The notes: generated by a model not told the origin, from the letters alone. Numbered from the stretch's first letter, positions 1 to 7,773 are shown. The stretch: DNA of 14,037 nt from an uncultured Chloroflexota bacterium (GCA_913030785.1 CAJWER010000063.1:1-14037), one strand, 5' to 3'. Numbers and translations are program-made.

Positions 1-333
1 AAACCTGGTGGGATTATCTGCGGTGATGATTTGGAGCTACAATTATCTGAATGTGACAGAGCGTTTGTTAAAAACAACAAATCTGTCGATTTCGTCAAAG
101 ACCCAATGACTGGAACTCAATTTCACCCCGGCGTAACGTTAGCAGTCGCAGAGTTTTTCGGAAAAGTATCCTGTTTCAAAGGCTTCTGGGCGATGCAACA
201 AGATTCCAAAGGATTTAAAAAAGTATCGTTCTCAGATGCAACAGGTTTTCTCGCCAATCACTGGCCGCCAGATTTTCACGATCACATATCAAACTATTTT
301 GAAACTTCAAATGAACTTGGTGAATTTCTCTAA
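1..333 (+). CDS. SAM-dependent methyltransferase-like protein, C-terminal part (5' end outside window)
   Basis: The reading frame is open from base 1 to the TAA at 331-333, so only about 110 C-terminal residues are present. The first residues read KPGGIICGDDLE. That resembles the late-strand motif of class I SAM-dependent methyltransferases of the Methyltransf_24 type, where a Gly-Gly-hydrophobic run is followed by Gly-Asp-Asp. Further on HPGVTLAVAEFFG and GFWAMQQ look like the end of such a domain, but the SAM-binding glycine loop lies outside the window. A TTG at 31 could be read as a start, but the homology begins before it, so I take the gene as running off the left edge. Its stop abuts the stop of the convergent gene at 334. 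Base composition is AT-rich compared with everything after about 700. The family call is from memory of the motif and moderately sure; the substrate is unknown. Confidence 0.6.
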   Translation, partial: KPGGIICGDDLELQLSECDRAFVKNNKSVDFVKDPMTGTQFHPGVTLAVAEFFGKVSCFKGFWAMQQDSKGFKKVSFSDATGFLANHWPPDFHDHISNYFETSNELGEFL

Positions 334-573
334 TCAAACAATTCTAAGCGTGTCTTCGCTGAATTCCTCGATTGCACCTTCAAAGCCACCCACCAAGGCA
401 CCAAACCAGATCGCCGGGTCCAGGCCCGTGGCGACGCGCGGAATTATCAAAACCCCATCTGTTTTAATTTTCTGATAGGCACCATGGTTGGAAATGCTTA
501 AATCTTCGGCCACCTCGGCATAGTCGAGCAAAGGTTTAAACTCATCGACCTTGAGAACATAAAGAACCGCCAT
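334..573 (-). CDS. Small unrecognised protein, 79 aa
   Basis: I do not recognise this protein. It starts at ATG 573-571 and ends at TGA 336-334. The start overlaps the stop of the gene upstream in a TAATG arrangement, which implies translational coupling. The sequence is mixed, mildly acidic and soluble-looking, with no membrane segment or signal peptide. It includes the short runs LKVDEFKPLLDYAEVAEDL and GLDPAIWFGALVGG. Its last codon directly abuts the stop codon of the convergent methyltransferase-like gene, leaving no room for a separate terminator. The composition fits the AT-richer left block, not the rest of the window. I consider it real because of the coupling and the tight packing, but assign no function. 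Confidence 0.55.
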   Translation of the reverse strand: MAVLYVLKVDEFKPLLDYAEVAEDLSISNHGAYQKIKTDGVLIIPRVATGLDPAIWFGALVGGFEGAIEEFSEDTLRIV

Positions 574-690
574 TAAATGAGTTCCCTCACCTTCTCGCCT
601 TTAAGTCGCCACATGTCCTCAATCGTTTTGGTTTCGGGCGCATCACCATCAACAAAAGTTTCGATCATCGCATCGAGGGTCCCACGAAGC
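573..690 (-). pseudogene. C-terminal fragment of an unrecognised protein, cut at the 670-700 junction
   Basis: About 38 residues ending in EDMWRLKGEKVRELI look like genuine protein and finish at TAA 575-573, overlapping the start of the next gene (TAATG). Reading further upstream on this strand, the frame stays open to about 908. From about 690 onward, however, it is antisense to a thiamine-diphosphate enzyme and becomes Arg/Pro/Ser-rich, so that part is a shadow. The real N-terminus is missing. The break falls at the same place where the plus-strand TPP enzyme loses its own N-terminus and where base composition changes. Either a rearrangement truncated both genes or two unrelated sequences were joined in assembly. 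The right-hand coordinate is approximate (670-700). No function is assigned. Confidence 0.45.
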
Positions 691-700
691 GTTCGTACAG

Positions 701-1840
701 ATGAAATCTGGCCGTCCGCTGCCTGTCGAGATTGAGATCCCACCTGAGACGCTTGCTGACCAGGCCGAAATGGACTTCTCTGAGCCAGCCAGGCGCTCTG
801 ATATTCCTCCGAGTGACGATTCGGTGGCAGCTGCGGCGTCCGCCCTGGCCGAAGCGAAGGAGCCCCTGATCTGGGCAGGGGAGGGCGCCCTTTCTTCCGG
901 ATGTGCACCGTCGTTGATGCGGCTCGCAGAGCACCTGCAGGCTCCCGTCGTGTGCGCAGGCGAGGCCAAGGGCGCGGTCTCCGACCGCCATTACCTTGCC
1001 ATGGGGGTTCCGAACTGGCGTCGAGACTCCCTCGACGACCTGCTTGACCGGGCTGACGTGATCCTGGCTGTCGGAGCGAGCCTCGCTCGGTCCGAGCTTC
1101 GCCCGGAGCAGAGCGTGGTGCTCGTCGACGTGGACGCCACTCAGTCCGACGACAGGGTCGCAGTCGAGGTCATCGGTGATGTGCGGCCTGGCGTCGAGGC
1201 CCTCGAAATTGCAGTGCTAGATTCGACGCCTTCCAGGTCCAGCAGGCGAGATGAGTTCGAGGCCGTCAGGTCTGCCAGGTACGACCCCAATGTACAGATT
1301 GAGCCTCAGGGCTCCTTCGTCCGTGCGATTCGCTCGGCCATGCCCGACGACGGGATCCTGATTGAAGGTGTCACGCAACTCGGCTACTACTCCCGTCCCT
1401 TCTATCGCGTTCATGAGCCTGGCACGTACATCAGCTCATCCTACTTTGGGAACCTCGGCTACGCATACCCGACAGCGCTCGGTGCGAAGGTGGCACGTCC
1501 CGACAGGGCGGTGGTGGCGGTATCTGGCGACGGAGGGTTCCTGTTCAACTCTCAGGAGCTATCTACCGCGGTGAAGTACGGAATCAACGCCGTCGTGATC
1601 GTGTTCAACGACGGCGCATTCGGGAACGTCTACCGCGACCAAACACTGGAATTCGAGGGACGCACCATAGGGTCCGAGCTGCGCGACCCCGACTTCATGA
1701 AGCTGGCAGAGGCGTACGGGGCGAGAGGAGTTAGGGCCAGAGGGCCGGAGGCGCTGGAGTCAGCATTGCGAGAGTCCCTCACGGTTCCTGCACCCAGTCT
1801 CATTGAGGTCCCGGTGGGCATGATGCCCATTCCGTTCTAG
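701..1840 (+). CDS. Thiamine-diphosphate-dependent enzyme (acetolactate synthase-like), lacking its N-terminal domain
   Basis: The protein reads 379 residues from ATG 701. TPP enzymes of the acetolactate synthase / benzoylformate decarboxylase superfamily are usually about 550 residues with PYR, central and PP domains. Here the sequence begins at the very end of the PYR domain (GRPLPVEIEIPPETL, residues 4-18). It continues through the central domain (about 40-175, including KEPLIWAGEGA) and a complete PP domain (about 200-370). The TPP/Mg motif is visible as GDGG at 276-279 and the terminal ND at 303-304 about 27 residues later. Homology-like sequence extends a few residues upstream of 701 in the same frame (HEAFVQ before the Met). 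This shows the gene was longer and is cut at about 670-690. The catalytic PYR-domain glutamate would be in the missing part, so this copy should be inactive alone unless the truncation is an assembly artefact. The exact substrate cannot be read from what remains. Confidence 0.8.
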   Translation: MKSGRPLPVEIEIPPETLADQAEMDFSEPARRSDIPPSDDSVAAAASALAEAKEPLIWAGEGALSSGCAPSLMRLAEHLQAPVVCAGEAKGAVSDRHYLAMGVPNWRRDSLDDLLDRADVILAVGASLARSELRPEQSVVLVDVDATQSDDRVAVEVIGDVRPGVEALEIAVLDSTPSRSSRRDEFEAVRSARYDPNVQIEPQGSFVRAIRSAMPDDGILIEGVTQLGYYSRPFYRVHEPGTYISSSYFGNLGYAYPTALGAKVARPDRAVVAVSGDGGFLFNSQELSTAVKYGINAVVIVFNDGAFGNVYRDQTLEFEGRTIGSELRDPDFMKLAEAYGARGVRARGPEALESALRESLTVPAPSLIEVPVGMMPIPF

Positions 1841-1977
1841 GCGGCGCTGTGCGCGGTTGGTTGGGCTGGGGGTGGTGCATGGCGAGAGGCTCGGACCGCC
1901 CGACTATGATGCCCGTTCCGTAATGAGCACCAGCGAGAATTGCACTATAGATGTCGAGAGATCTTGGAGGCCGAAGA
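1841..1977 (+). other. Intergenic stretch before the acetyltransferase pseudogene
   Basis: No gene is visible. The only regulatory sign is the GGAGG ribosome-binding site at 1966-1970 serving the old GTG start at 1978. A TGCACTATAGA stretch at about 1941-1951 resembles an extended -10 box but has no matching -35 box. No terminator hairpin for the TPP enzyme gene is apparent. Confidence 0.35.
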
Positions 1978-2862
1978 GTGACACCAAACCAACGCGACCC
2001 GCACCCCCAGAATGACCCTAGCGTCGTCTATGAGCTGGCACGATCCCAGTACCATCGCGTCGGCGCAGCTGTTTGAGGGCGTTTGGATCGATAGGGCCCT
2101 CATAGACTCGGTGATCGAGGGGACCGAGGAGGCGCGTGTGTTCGCGGACGACGTTGCCAAGCCTGCAACGGTGCTGATCTGCTGCGAACGCGGTGACTAT
2201 ATCATCTCGGGCGACCCGGGTCAGGGACCGGTGCGCCTGTTCATTAAGGAGATGCCGAGCGAGGCGTAGGTCTTCAATCGGGAGCGCTTCGCATTCTTCA
2301 TGCCGCAGATCGAATGGGGCGACGTCCTGGCCGAAGACTTTGGCGGCGAGATTCCGATCTTCCCAGCTAGGTCGTTCAGGTATAGCCGGACGAGCATCAT
2401 GCCGGTCAAAGGATGGCAGGAGCGCGGGATTCTCGACGATGTGAGGGTGCGCTTATCGACTCGGACATGCTTGCGCAGATAGACCGAGGAGCACTCAAGA
2501 TCGGAAAGGCATTTACAGTTCGTGGGCAGGAGGGTGGGGAAATCACAAGAGAGTGGCTGGCGTGGATCGCGCTAGACTTCTTCGGCTTTTGAACAGTCGT
2601 TGGCAATGAGATAACGAGCGTGGCGGACGTGTTTACCTTCAGTGCGTAATACGCCTCGCTCGGAATAGACACGACGATGCCATTCAGGCGGCAAGCTCTT
2701 GCGACGCTGGCGTGCGTCGCGCTGATAGAGGACTGCCTGGGGCGTGGCCTCACGCCGCTGTGGAACTGCCTTGCTTCGAACGAGGCTTCGGCCGACACCG
2801 CGCTGAAGCTCGGAATGGAAAAGGGCCCACCTCAGCGCGAGTCGCAATGGAGGCCCGGCTGA
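1978..2862 (+). pseudogene. GNAT-family acetyltransferase pseudogene (GNAT_acetyltran / ZmaR-like)
   Basis: A GTG at 1978 has a good Shine-Dalgarno GGAGG at 1966-1970 and opens a protein (VTPNQRDPHPQNDPSVVYEL...) that soon hits TGA 2074. The same protein continues one base out of phase (LFEGVWIDRALIDSVIEG) from about 2069. That frame meets TAG 2267-2269, continues in frame (FAFFMPQIEWGDVLAEDF), then shifts back at about 2452, where DDVRVR joins LIDSDMLAQIDRG. The last frame carries TGA 2590-2592 and TAA 2647-2649. After these comes a recognisable acetyltransferase C-terminus (GIDTTMPFRRQALATLACVA, then CLGRGLTPLWNCLASNEAS) ending at TGA 2860. The spliced length of about 295 codons fits the GNAT_acetyltran family. 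Two frameshifts and three stops mean no functional product. The family assignment is from motif memory; the decayed state is seen directly. Confidence 0.82.
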
Positions 2863-2895
2863 GGGCAGGTTACCTCGTCATCGGGACTGTGGAAA

Positions 2896-2940
2896 CCAGA
2901 CGAGCGTACTTCCGATTCACAATGTAGCGACGTCGTCTGG
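2896..2940. repeat. Inverted repeat between convergent genes, possible weak terminator
   Basis: CCAGACGA at 2896-2903 is the exact reverse complement of TCGTCTGG at 2933-2940, with 29 bases between them. It lies between the 3' end of the acetyltransferase pseudogene and the 3' end of the ABC exporter operon. Read on the minus strand, the distal arm is followed by TTTCC, a short and imperfect U-run, so it could terminate the exporter transcript weakly. The same stretch also allows a competing 5-bp hairpin, CGTCG/CGACG. No stronger terminator is visible here. Confidence 0.3.
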
Positions 2941-2959
2941 CGACGAGGATAATAATACC

Positions 2960-4792
2960 CTAGTACCTGCCACCCGGCATGGCGTCTTTCAGGGCCGCGA
3001 AGTTCATGGCGTAGAGATGGGCGTAGAGACCGTCGGCGTCCATGAGATGGTCGTGGGTGCCGACCTCCTCGATGCGCCCCCGGTTGAGCACAACAATCTG
3101 GTCTGCGCCTCGAATGGTGGACAGCCTGTGAGCGATCACGATGGCCGTGCGTCCTCGCAGAAGCTTGCTCAGCGCCCGCTGAATCAGCATCTCAGTGTAT
3201 GAGTCGATGTTGGCGGTGGCCTCATCGAGCACCAGTATCCTCGGGTCAGCCACAATCGCCCTGGCGAAGGAGACTAGTTGTCTCTGGCCGACGCTCAGAT
3301 TGACGCCACGCTCCTGCAAGAAGGTTTCGTAGCCGTCTTCAAGACGCGAAATGAAGTCGTGAGCGCCGACGGACTTGGAGGCCTCTATCATCTGCTCGTC
3401 GGTGGCCGCGGGATGGCCGTACTTGATGTTGTCGCGGATCGTGCCCGTAAACAGGAACGGCTCCTGGAGCACCATGCTCATTTGCGTCGCCAGTGACTTG
3501 CGCTTGACGTCCCGGATGTCGTGGCCGTCGACCAGTATCGCGCCGCGGTCCCGATCTACATCGTAGAAGCGCGCGATCAGCGACACCAGGGTGGTCTTGC
3601 CCGCGCCCGTCGGGCCGATGATGGCCACGGTCTGGCCCGGTTGGATGTGCAGATTGACGTCAGAGAGCACGTCTTGACCCGGCACGTAGCAGTGCGAGAC
3701 GTTCTTTAGCTCGATGTCACCGCTGAGCCTCGGCAGCTCTATTGCGTCCTCGGCGTCCACCAGGGCCGGCTGGTTGTCCAGTAGTTCGAAGATCCGGACG
3801 CCGGATGCCATGGCCCTCTGAAGCTGGGTGTACTGCATCGTCAGGCTACGGATGGGGTCGAAGAACCGCTGGATGTACATCACGAAGGCAACCAGAGCTC
3901 CAATCTCGAGCGCGGCGGCTCCCACGAGTCGTGCCCCGAAAAAGATCACCAGCGCAATCGAGATCGCCGGTAGAATCTCCACGACGGGGAGCACACCTGC
4001 CGAAAGGCGGGTGGCCTGCAGGTTCGATCTGAGATTCTCGCCGTTCAACTCATCGAACTGCTCCAGATTCCGCTCCTGTCTATTAACGCTCTGGACGATC
4101 CTGACACCGGCGATATTCTCGTTTAGGGCGCCGTTGACGATGGATGCGGCGCGCCTGACCCTGATGAACGCCCCCCGTGCGAGGGGCTGCCATACCGCCA
4201 TGAATATTATTAAGATAGGAAGCGTTACCATCGAGATCAGACCGAGCTTCAGGCTCAGGATCATCACCACCGCGGTGATTCCCACCAGGCTCAGAAGATC
4301 ACCCACCGTCACGACGGCTACCCCAAGGAACTCCTGAAGCTGGTAGACATCGCCCAGTACCCTGGACATCAGCCGTCCGACCTCGTTCTTGTCGTAGAAC
4401 GACACGGACTGGCGCTGGAGGTGAGAGAATAGCTCGCCACGCAGACGGTACAGAACCCCCTGGCCTACCCGCGCTATTGCCAACTCCTGGGTAAAACTCG
4501 TCCCCCAATTGAGCATGGCGTTTCCGATGAAAAAGGCGACGAGCAGCGTTAGCCCGCTAAAGTCGTCGGTGCGGATGTAGCCGTCGATGCCCTCCATGAT
4601 CAGCCATGGGACCGCCACCTGGGTCGCGGTAAATACGAGCATCGCGGCGACTGCAACCCCCACCAGAGCACCGTAAGGCCGGACGTAGGGGATCATGCGC
4701 GACACGATACGGTAGTTGAAGGCGGTGCCGAAAACGTCTTCTTCCATGCGTCCGCTGCCTTGTCCGGCAGAGCTAGGGGTTTGCGTTCCCAT
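2960..4792 (-). CDS. ABC exporter half-transporter, canonical-Walker-B subunit (610 aa)
   Basis: This is a fused ABC exporter half: an N-terminal six-helix transmembrane domain (about residues 38-330) followed by a nucleotide-binding domain (about 360-595). Visible motifs are Walker A GPTGAGKT at 393-400, Q-loop Gln443, a signature that reads LSVGQ (499-503) instead of LSGGQ, Walker B ILVLDE with catalytic Glu524, and H-loop His555. The glutamate is present but the signature is altered. In a heterodimer this subunit therefore supplies the catalytic Walker site and the defective signature. The ATG overlaps the TGA of the upstream partner as TGATG. A GGGGGGAA ribosome-binding site lies at 4799-4806, so the two are translationally coupled. 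By analogy with TM287/288, LmrCD and BmrCD it acts in the cytoplasmic membrane exporting lipophilic compounds, lipids or peptides; the substrate is not readable. Length is typical for the family. Confidence 0.93.
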   Translation of the reverse strand: MGTQTPSSAGQGSGRMEEDVFGTAFNYRIVSRMIPYVRPYGALVGVAVAAMLVFTATQVAVPWLIMEGIDGYIRTDDFSGLTLLVAFFIGNAMLNWGTSFTQELAIARVGQGVLYRLRGELFSHLQRQSVSFYDKNEVGRLMSRVLGDVYQLQEFLGVAVVTVGDLLSLVGITAVVMILSLKLGLISMVTLPILIIFMAVWQPLARGAFIRVRRAASIVNGALNENIAGVRIVQSVNRQERNLEQFDELNGENLRSNLQATRLSAGVLPVVEILPAISIALVIFFGARLVGAAALEIGALVAFVMYIQRFFDPIRSLTMQYTQLQRAMASGVRIFELLDNQPALVDAEDAIELPRLSGDIELKNVSHCYVPGQDVLSDVNLHIQPGQTVAIIGPTGAGKTTLVSLIARFYDVDRDRGAILVDGHDIRDVKRKSLATQMSMVLQEPFLFTGTIRDNIKYGHPAATDEQMIEASKSVGAHDFISRLEDGYETFLQERGVNLSVGQRQLVSFARAIVADPRILVLDEATANIDSYTEMLIQRALSKLLRGRTAIVIAHRLSTIRGADQIVVLNRGRIEEVGTHDHLMDADGLYAHLYAMNFAALKDAMPGGRY

Positions 4793-6591
4793 CAGGCATT
4801 CCCCCCGTGCCGATGTACCGGGTCCGGTACATCGAACTCCATCATGACCTCTTCCTGGGGTCGGAGTTGGAGGTCATATATCCTGCGATACATCCCTCCA
4901 TGGGCCAGCAGGCTGGCGTGAGTGCCTCGCTCGACGATCCGGCCTTCGTCCATGACCAGTATCTCGTTTGCCTTGAACAGTGTGCTGAGCCTGTGGGCGA
5001 TCACGAATGTGGTCCGTCCCTTCATAACCGACTCCATCCCCTCGCGAATCCTCTCCTCTGTGCTGGCGTCTACGCTTGCCGTTGCATCGTCCAGAATCAG
5101 CACGGGTGGGTCCAGAAGAACGGCTCTGGCGATGGACATCCGCTGCCTCTGGCCACCCGACAGGGTCGAGCCGCGTTCGCCGATCTTGGTGTCGTAGCCT
5201 TCTTCCAGATCCTCGATAAAATCGTGCAGCTGGGCAACCTTTGCCGCGGCCACGATCTCATCCATCGTCGCGCTCGGTCGTCCGTAGGCGATGTTTTCGC
5301 TGAGTGAGGCGGTGAACAAGAACACGTCCTGCTGCACGATGCCGATGTTTTGCCGCAGAGACTTGAGCGTAGCCTCCTTGATATCGACACCGTCTATCGT
5401 GATGCGGCCCGCGGCCAGATCGTAGAATCGTGGCAGAAGATGGACCAGCGAACTCTTGCCGCTGCCGGGCGCCCCGAGTAGCGCCACAAGTGTCCCGGGC
5501 TTGGCGTCGATCTCGACGTCTTTCACTACAAGCGGACCGTTGCCGTAGCGGAAGCTGACGTCCTCGAACCGGACGTGCCCCCGGACCATCGGCAAATCGC
5601 CGGCTCCCGGCGACTCTTGGACGTCCGATCGGTAATCCATGATCTCGAACAGGCGCTGGCCAGCCGAGAATGCCCTTGCGAAGTTGTTGACCAGCATGCC
5701 GGCGTGTCGTATTGGCAGCGCCAAGAGTTGCATATAGAAGAGGAACTGGGCCAGTTCACCCGGGGTGAGATTGCCGTCGATTACTCGCTGCCCCCCATAC
5801 CAGAGCACCAGTCCTATCGCGACGAGGTAGATGAAGCCCATGAAAGACGCATTCATCGCCTGGAGCCGTGCAACCTTCACCATGTCTGCTGACACGGAGG
5901 AGCTGGCGACATCATACTTGGCCTTCTCCTGGTCCTCAGCGGCGAAAGCCCTTACGACTCGGACGCCCGTCATGTTCTCCTGGAGTACGGTGTTGAGATC
6001 CGCCATCTCCTCCTGGACTCGCAGCCAGATGCGCCTGAGTTGGAGACGGATTACGGCGGAAACGATAGCCAGGAGAGGCATGAACCCCAGGCTCACGAGG
6101 CCAAGCCGCCAGTCGCGCAATAGCAATATGACGGCGGTGGCGAGGAACAGTACCAGGAAATAGGGCGCCCGAACGACCCCCCCAATACAGAACATCCGGA
6201 TGGCCTCTACGTCGGTGATGGCCCTCGACATCAGGTTTCCGGTGTGGTTCTTGTCGTGGAATCCAAAGCTCAGGTTCTGGATATGGTCGTAGTAGCGGTT
6301 GCGCAGATCATAGACCACGTGCTGAGCGAGGGACTCACCCATGAATGTTTGAAAGAAGGTAAGGAGGCCCCTGATCGCGCTGGCGGCAAGGATAGCGAGG
6401 CCGATGCGTATCATTGCCTCATCGGAGACGCCGCCCCCGTCAAATGTCGAGGCGATCTCGTCTACGGCGCTGCCAAATAGCCAGGGGAGCGTTAGGTATG
6501 CGGAGGTGGCTCCCACCATGCTGGTGAGGGCCCCGGCAAGCCGCCACTTGTGGCGGAAGACTATCGCGAGGATTCGGGCGAGGATATTCAT
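4792..6591 (-). CDS. ABC exporter half-transporter, degenerate-Walker-B subunit (599 aa)
   Basis: First gene of the exporter operon. The transmembrane domain covers about residues 15-310 and the nucleotide-binding domain about 340-575. Motifs are Walker A GAPGSGKS at 373-380, Q-loop Gln421, a perfect signature LSGGQ at 477-481, and Walker B VLILDD, in which the catalytic glutamate is replaced by Asp502. H-loop His533 is present. A Walker B Asp together with the partner's LSVGQ is the pattern of asymmetric heterodimeric exporters. This subunit's Walker A/B pairs with the partner's bad signature to make the non-hydrolysing site, while its good signature completes the partner's active site. The start ATG (6591-6589) gives the expected N-terminus before helix 1; only a poor ribosome-binding site is visible. 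The gene ends in TGA sharing its A with the start of the 610-aa partner. A strong promoter sits about 60 bases upstream. Confidence 0.93.
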   Translation of the reverse strand: MNILARILAIVFRHKWRLAGALTSMVGATSAYLTLPWLFGSAVDEIASTFDGGGVSDEAMIRIGLAILAASAIRGLLTFFQTFMGESLAQHVVYDLRNRYYDHIQNLSFGFHDKNHTGNLMSRAITDVEAIRMFCIGGVVRAPYFLVLFLATAVILLLRDWRLGLVSLGFMPLLAIVSAVIRLQLRRIWLRVQEEMADLNTVLQENMTGVRVVRAFAAEDQEKAKYDVASSSVSADMVKVARLQAMNASFMGFIYLVAIGLVLWYGGQRVIDGNLTPGELAQFLFYMQLLALPIRHAGMLVNNFARAFSAGQRLFEIMDYRSDVQESPGAGDLPMVRGHVRFEDVSFRYGNGPLVVKDVEIDAKPGTLVALLGAPGSGKSSLVHLLPRFYDLAAGRITIDGVDIKEATLKSLRQNIGIVQQDVFLFTASLSENIAYGRPSATMDEIVAAAKVAQLHDFIEDLEEGYDTKIGERGSTLSGGQRQRMSIARAVLLDPPVLILDDATASVDASTEERIREGMESVMKGRTTFVIAHRLSTLFKANEILVMDEGRIVERGTHASLLAHGGMYRRIYDLQLRPQEEVMMEFDVPDPVHRHGGNA

Positions 6592-6651
6592 TCATCGCTG
6601 ACGGTCGACCACATGGGAGAAACCCGAGCCTAACCCGTCACGCGATGATAA

Positions 6652-6679
6652 ATTATACTCTTATTCAGCCAAAGTTCAA
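6652..6679 (-). promoter_or_regulatory. Sigma70-type promoter for the ABC exporter operon
   Basis: On the minus strand the -35 box TTGAAC (6679-6674) and a perfect -10 box TATAAT (6657-6652) are separated by 16 bases. Transcription would begin at about 6645, leaving a leader of roughly 55 bases before the ATG at 6591. The stretch is locally AT-rich inside a GC-rich region, which strengthens the call. No operator is obvious nearby. Confidence 0.72.
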
Positions 6680-6847
6680 CAACTATTCGGGTGTCTTGGT
6701 TGTCGATTTCATCACAGAACGTGAACGACGGGAGCAGAACTGGGGAGCGAGGCTCTCGACGAATCGTCGTTTTTGGAGGGTAACCCCAAAGGCAAACGAC
6801 GGGCTGCCGTGTTCCGCGATGACGTTGAATCTTGCCCCTGAACGCAA

Positions 6848-6874
6848 AAGAGGCGGGGCATCGCTCCGCTTCTT
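6848..6874 (-). terminator. Intrinsic terminator of the sigma/anti-sigma operon
   Basis: The arms 6848-6859 and 6863-6874 pair over 12 positions, ten Watson-Crick and two G-U, with a three-base loop at 6860-6862. Read on the minus strand the stem ends in CTCTTTT, giving a short U-run. It lies 27 bases beyond the stop codon of the DUF5667 gene at 6901 and upstream of the exporter promoter. It should therefore insulate the two same-strand operons. Confidence 0.7.
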
Positions 6875-6900
6875 CATTGGCTCTCGCTTTGCTCCGGGCG

Positions 6901-7773
6901 TCAGCGACTGAATCGGCGAGGGGGTTCGGTTCGATAGAACGGAGGCCAGTTTGGCGATTCGCCAGAATCTAGGAACGCTATCAACGTCCGGAAGATCAAC
7001 TTGTTCCGTTGAATCAGTCCCAAAATCATGACCCGGTCCTTGTCTGACGCAGAGACCAGGTGAACCGAAAGGGCACTGTGCGAGGCCGCCCAAGTCCTTT
7101 CAAGGCTGGCCTTGATCGCATCGAGTTCGGCCCGGTTTGCGGTGCTAAATCCTCGGGTCGGCATCTCGGTGGTGTTGGTCGACATTCTCAGGCCAACGAG
7201 ATCGACTGTCTGGCCGATGTTTCGATTGACCTCGCCGTAATGCTTCTCGGCCTCGACGTACATGCCCTTTTCCAGGAGCTGGCCCATCTCGTCGCCACGC
7301 TTTTGGGCGAGCCGGACGTGGTCCTTCGCTTTGGACATATCGGACTTGGGTAGCCTCATTAGGAGGTTCTCTTTGCTGGTCTTGATCCAGTAAAAGGAAT
7401 CCCCTGGAATGCTATTCGAAGCAGCCACGTCAGCCCCCAGCGCCATTCCAGTTACGACGAGCAACACAAGCGCTCCGGCGACGACTGGTCGGGAGACAGG
7501 GGATTGCCAGATGAACCGTGGGAGATGCAGACTTCTTCTAAGCGTGGCGCGCTGGGCGACTGTCTCATTGAATCTCTGGAGGCCTCTTTGCCGCGCCATC
7601 GCGTCTTGCGCTATAGTAGTGGCGGCGATCAGGGTTGTTGCAGCAGTCTCCAACAGGGGCGCCAACTGGCCTCTGTTTTCGGGATAGCTGGTCAGACAGG
7701 CCTCGACGGTCTCACCGCCGGCCATCCTCTCCAGACAATCGTTGACGATTTCGTCCAGTCTGTCGGAAGCCAT
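6901..7773 (-). CDS. DUF5667 membrane protein, probable anti-sigma factor
   Basis: The protein has a cytoplasmic N-terminal part of about 94 residues (LDEIVNDCLERMAGGE at its start), one membrane helix at about 95-116 (VAGALVLLVVTGMALGA), and an outside part. The outside part begins with the DUF5667 hallmark SIPGDSFYWIKTSKEN and continues as helical, charged sequence. This layout, directly behind an ECF sigma gene, is typical of membrane-bound anti-sigma factors in Chloroflexota and Actinobacteria. It would hold the sigma factor until an envelope signal arrives. I choose ATG 7773-7771 because it overlaps the sigma stop as TAATG. An ATG 15 bases further upstream (7788) is in frame but buried in the sigma gene. 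Total length from the chosen start is 290 residues. It ends in TGA 6903-6901, ahead of an intrinsic terminator. The anti-sigma role is inferred from family and context. Confidence 0.82.
   Translation of the reverse strand: MASDRLDEIVNDCLERMAGGETVEACLTSYPENRGQLAPLLETAATTLIAATTIAQDAMARQRGLQRFNETVAQRATLRRSLHLPRFIWQSPVSRPVVAGALVLLVVTGMALGADVAASNSIPGDSFYWIKTSKENLLMRLPKSDMSKAKDHVRLAQKRGDEMGQLLEKGMYVEAEKHYGEVNRNIGQTVDLVGLRMSTNTTEMPTRGFSTANRAELDAIKASLERTWAASHSALSVHLVSASDKDRVMILGLIQRNKLIFRTLIAFLDSGESPNWPPFYRTEPPRRFSR

Noticed and set aside
573..908. A complete 111-residue minus-strand gene
   Set aside because: Its N-terminal two thirds are antisense to the TPP enzyme and are low-complexity Arg/Pro/Ser; only the last roughly 38 residues look real.
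2590..2592. In-frame TGA in the acetyltransferase remnant at a position that might once have been Cys, as a second selenocysteine site
   Set aside because: The same gene carries two frameshifts plus TAG and TAA stops, and I see no reason for a redox residue there; ordinary decay explains it.
3742..4337. Long plus-strand frames opposite the ABC exporter
   Set aside because: Typical GC-rich antisense shadows of the well-supported exporter gene; composition is Arg/Pro/Ser-rich without motifs.
6683..7093. 136-residue minus-strand frame across the sigma-operon terminator
   Set aside because: It overlaps the DUF5667 gene and the terminator in another phase and shows no recognisable features.
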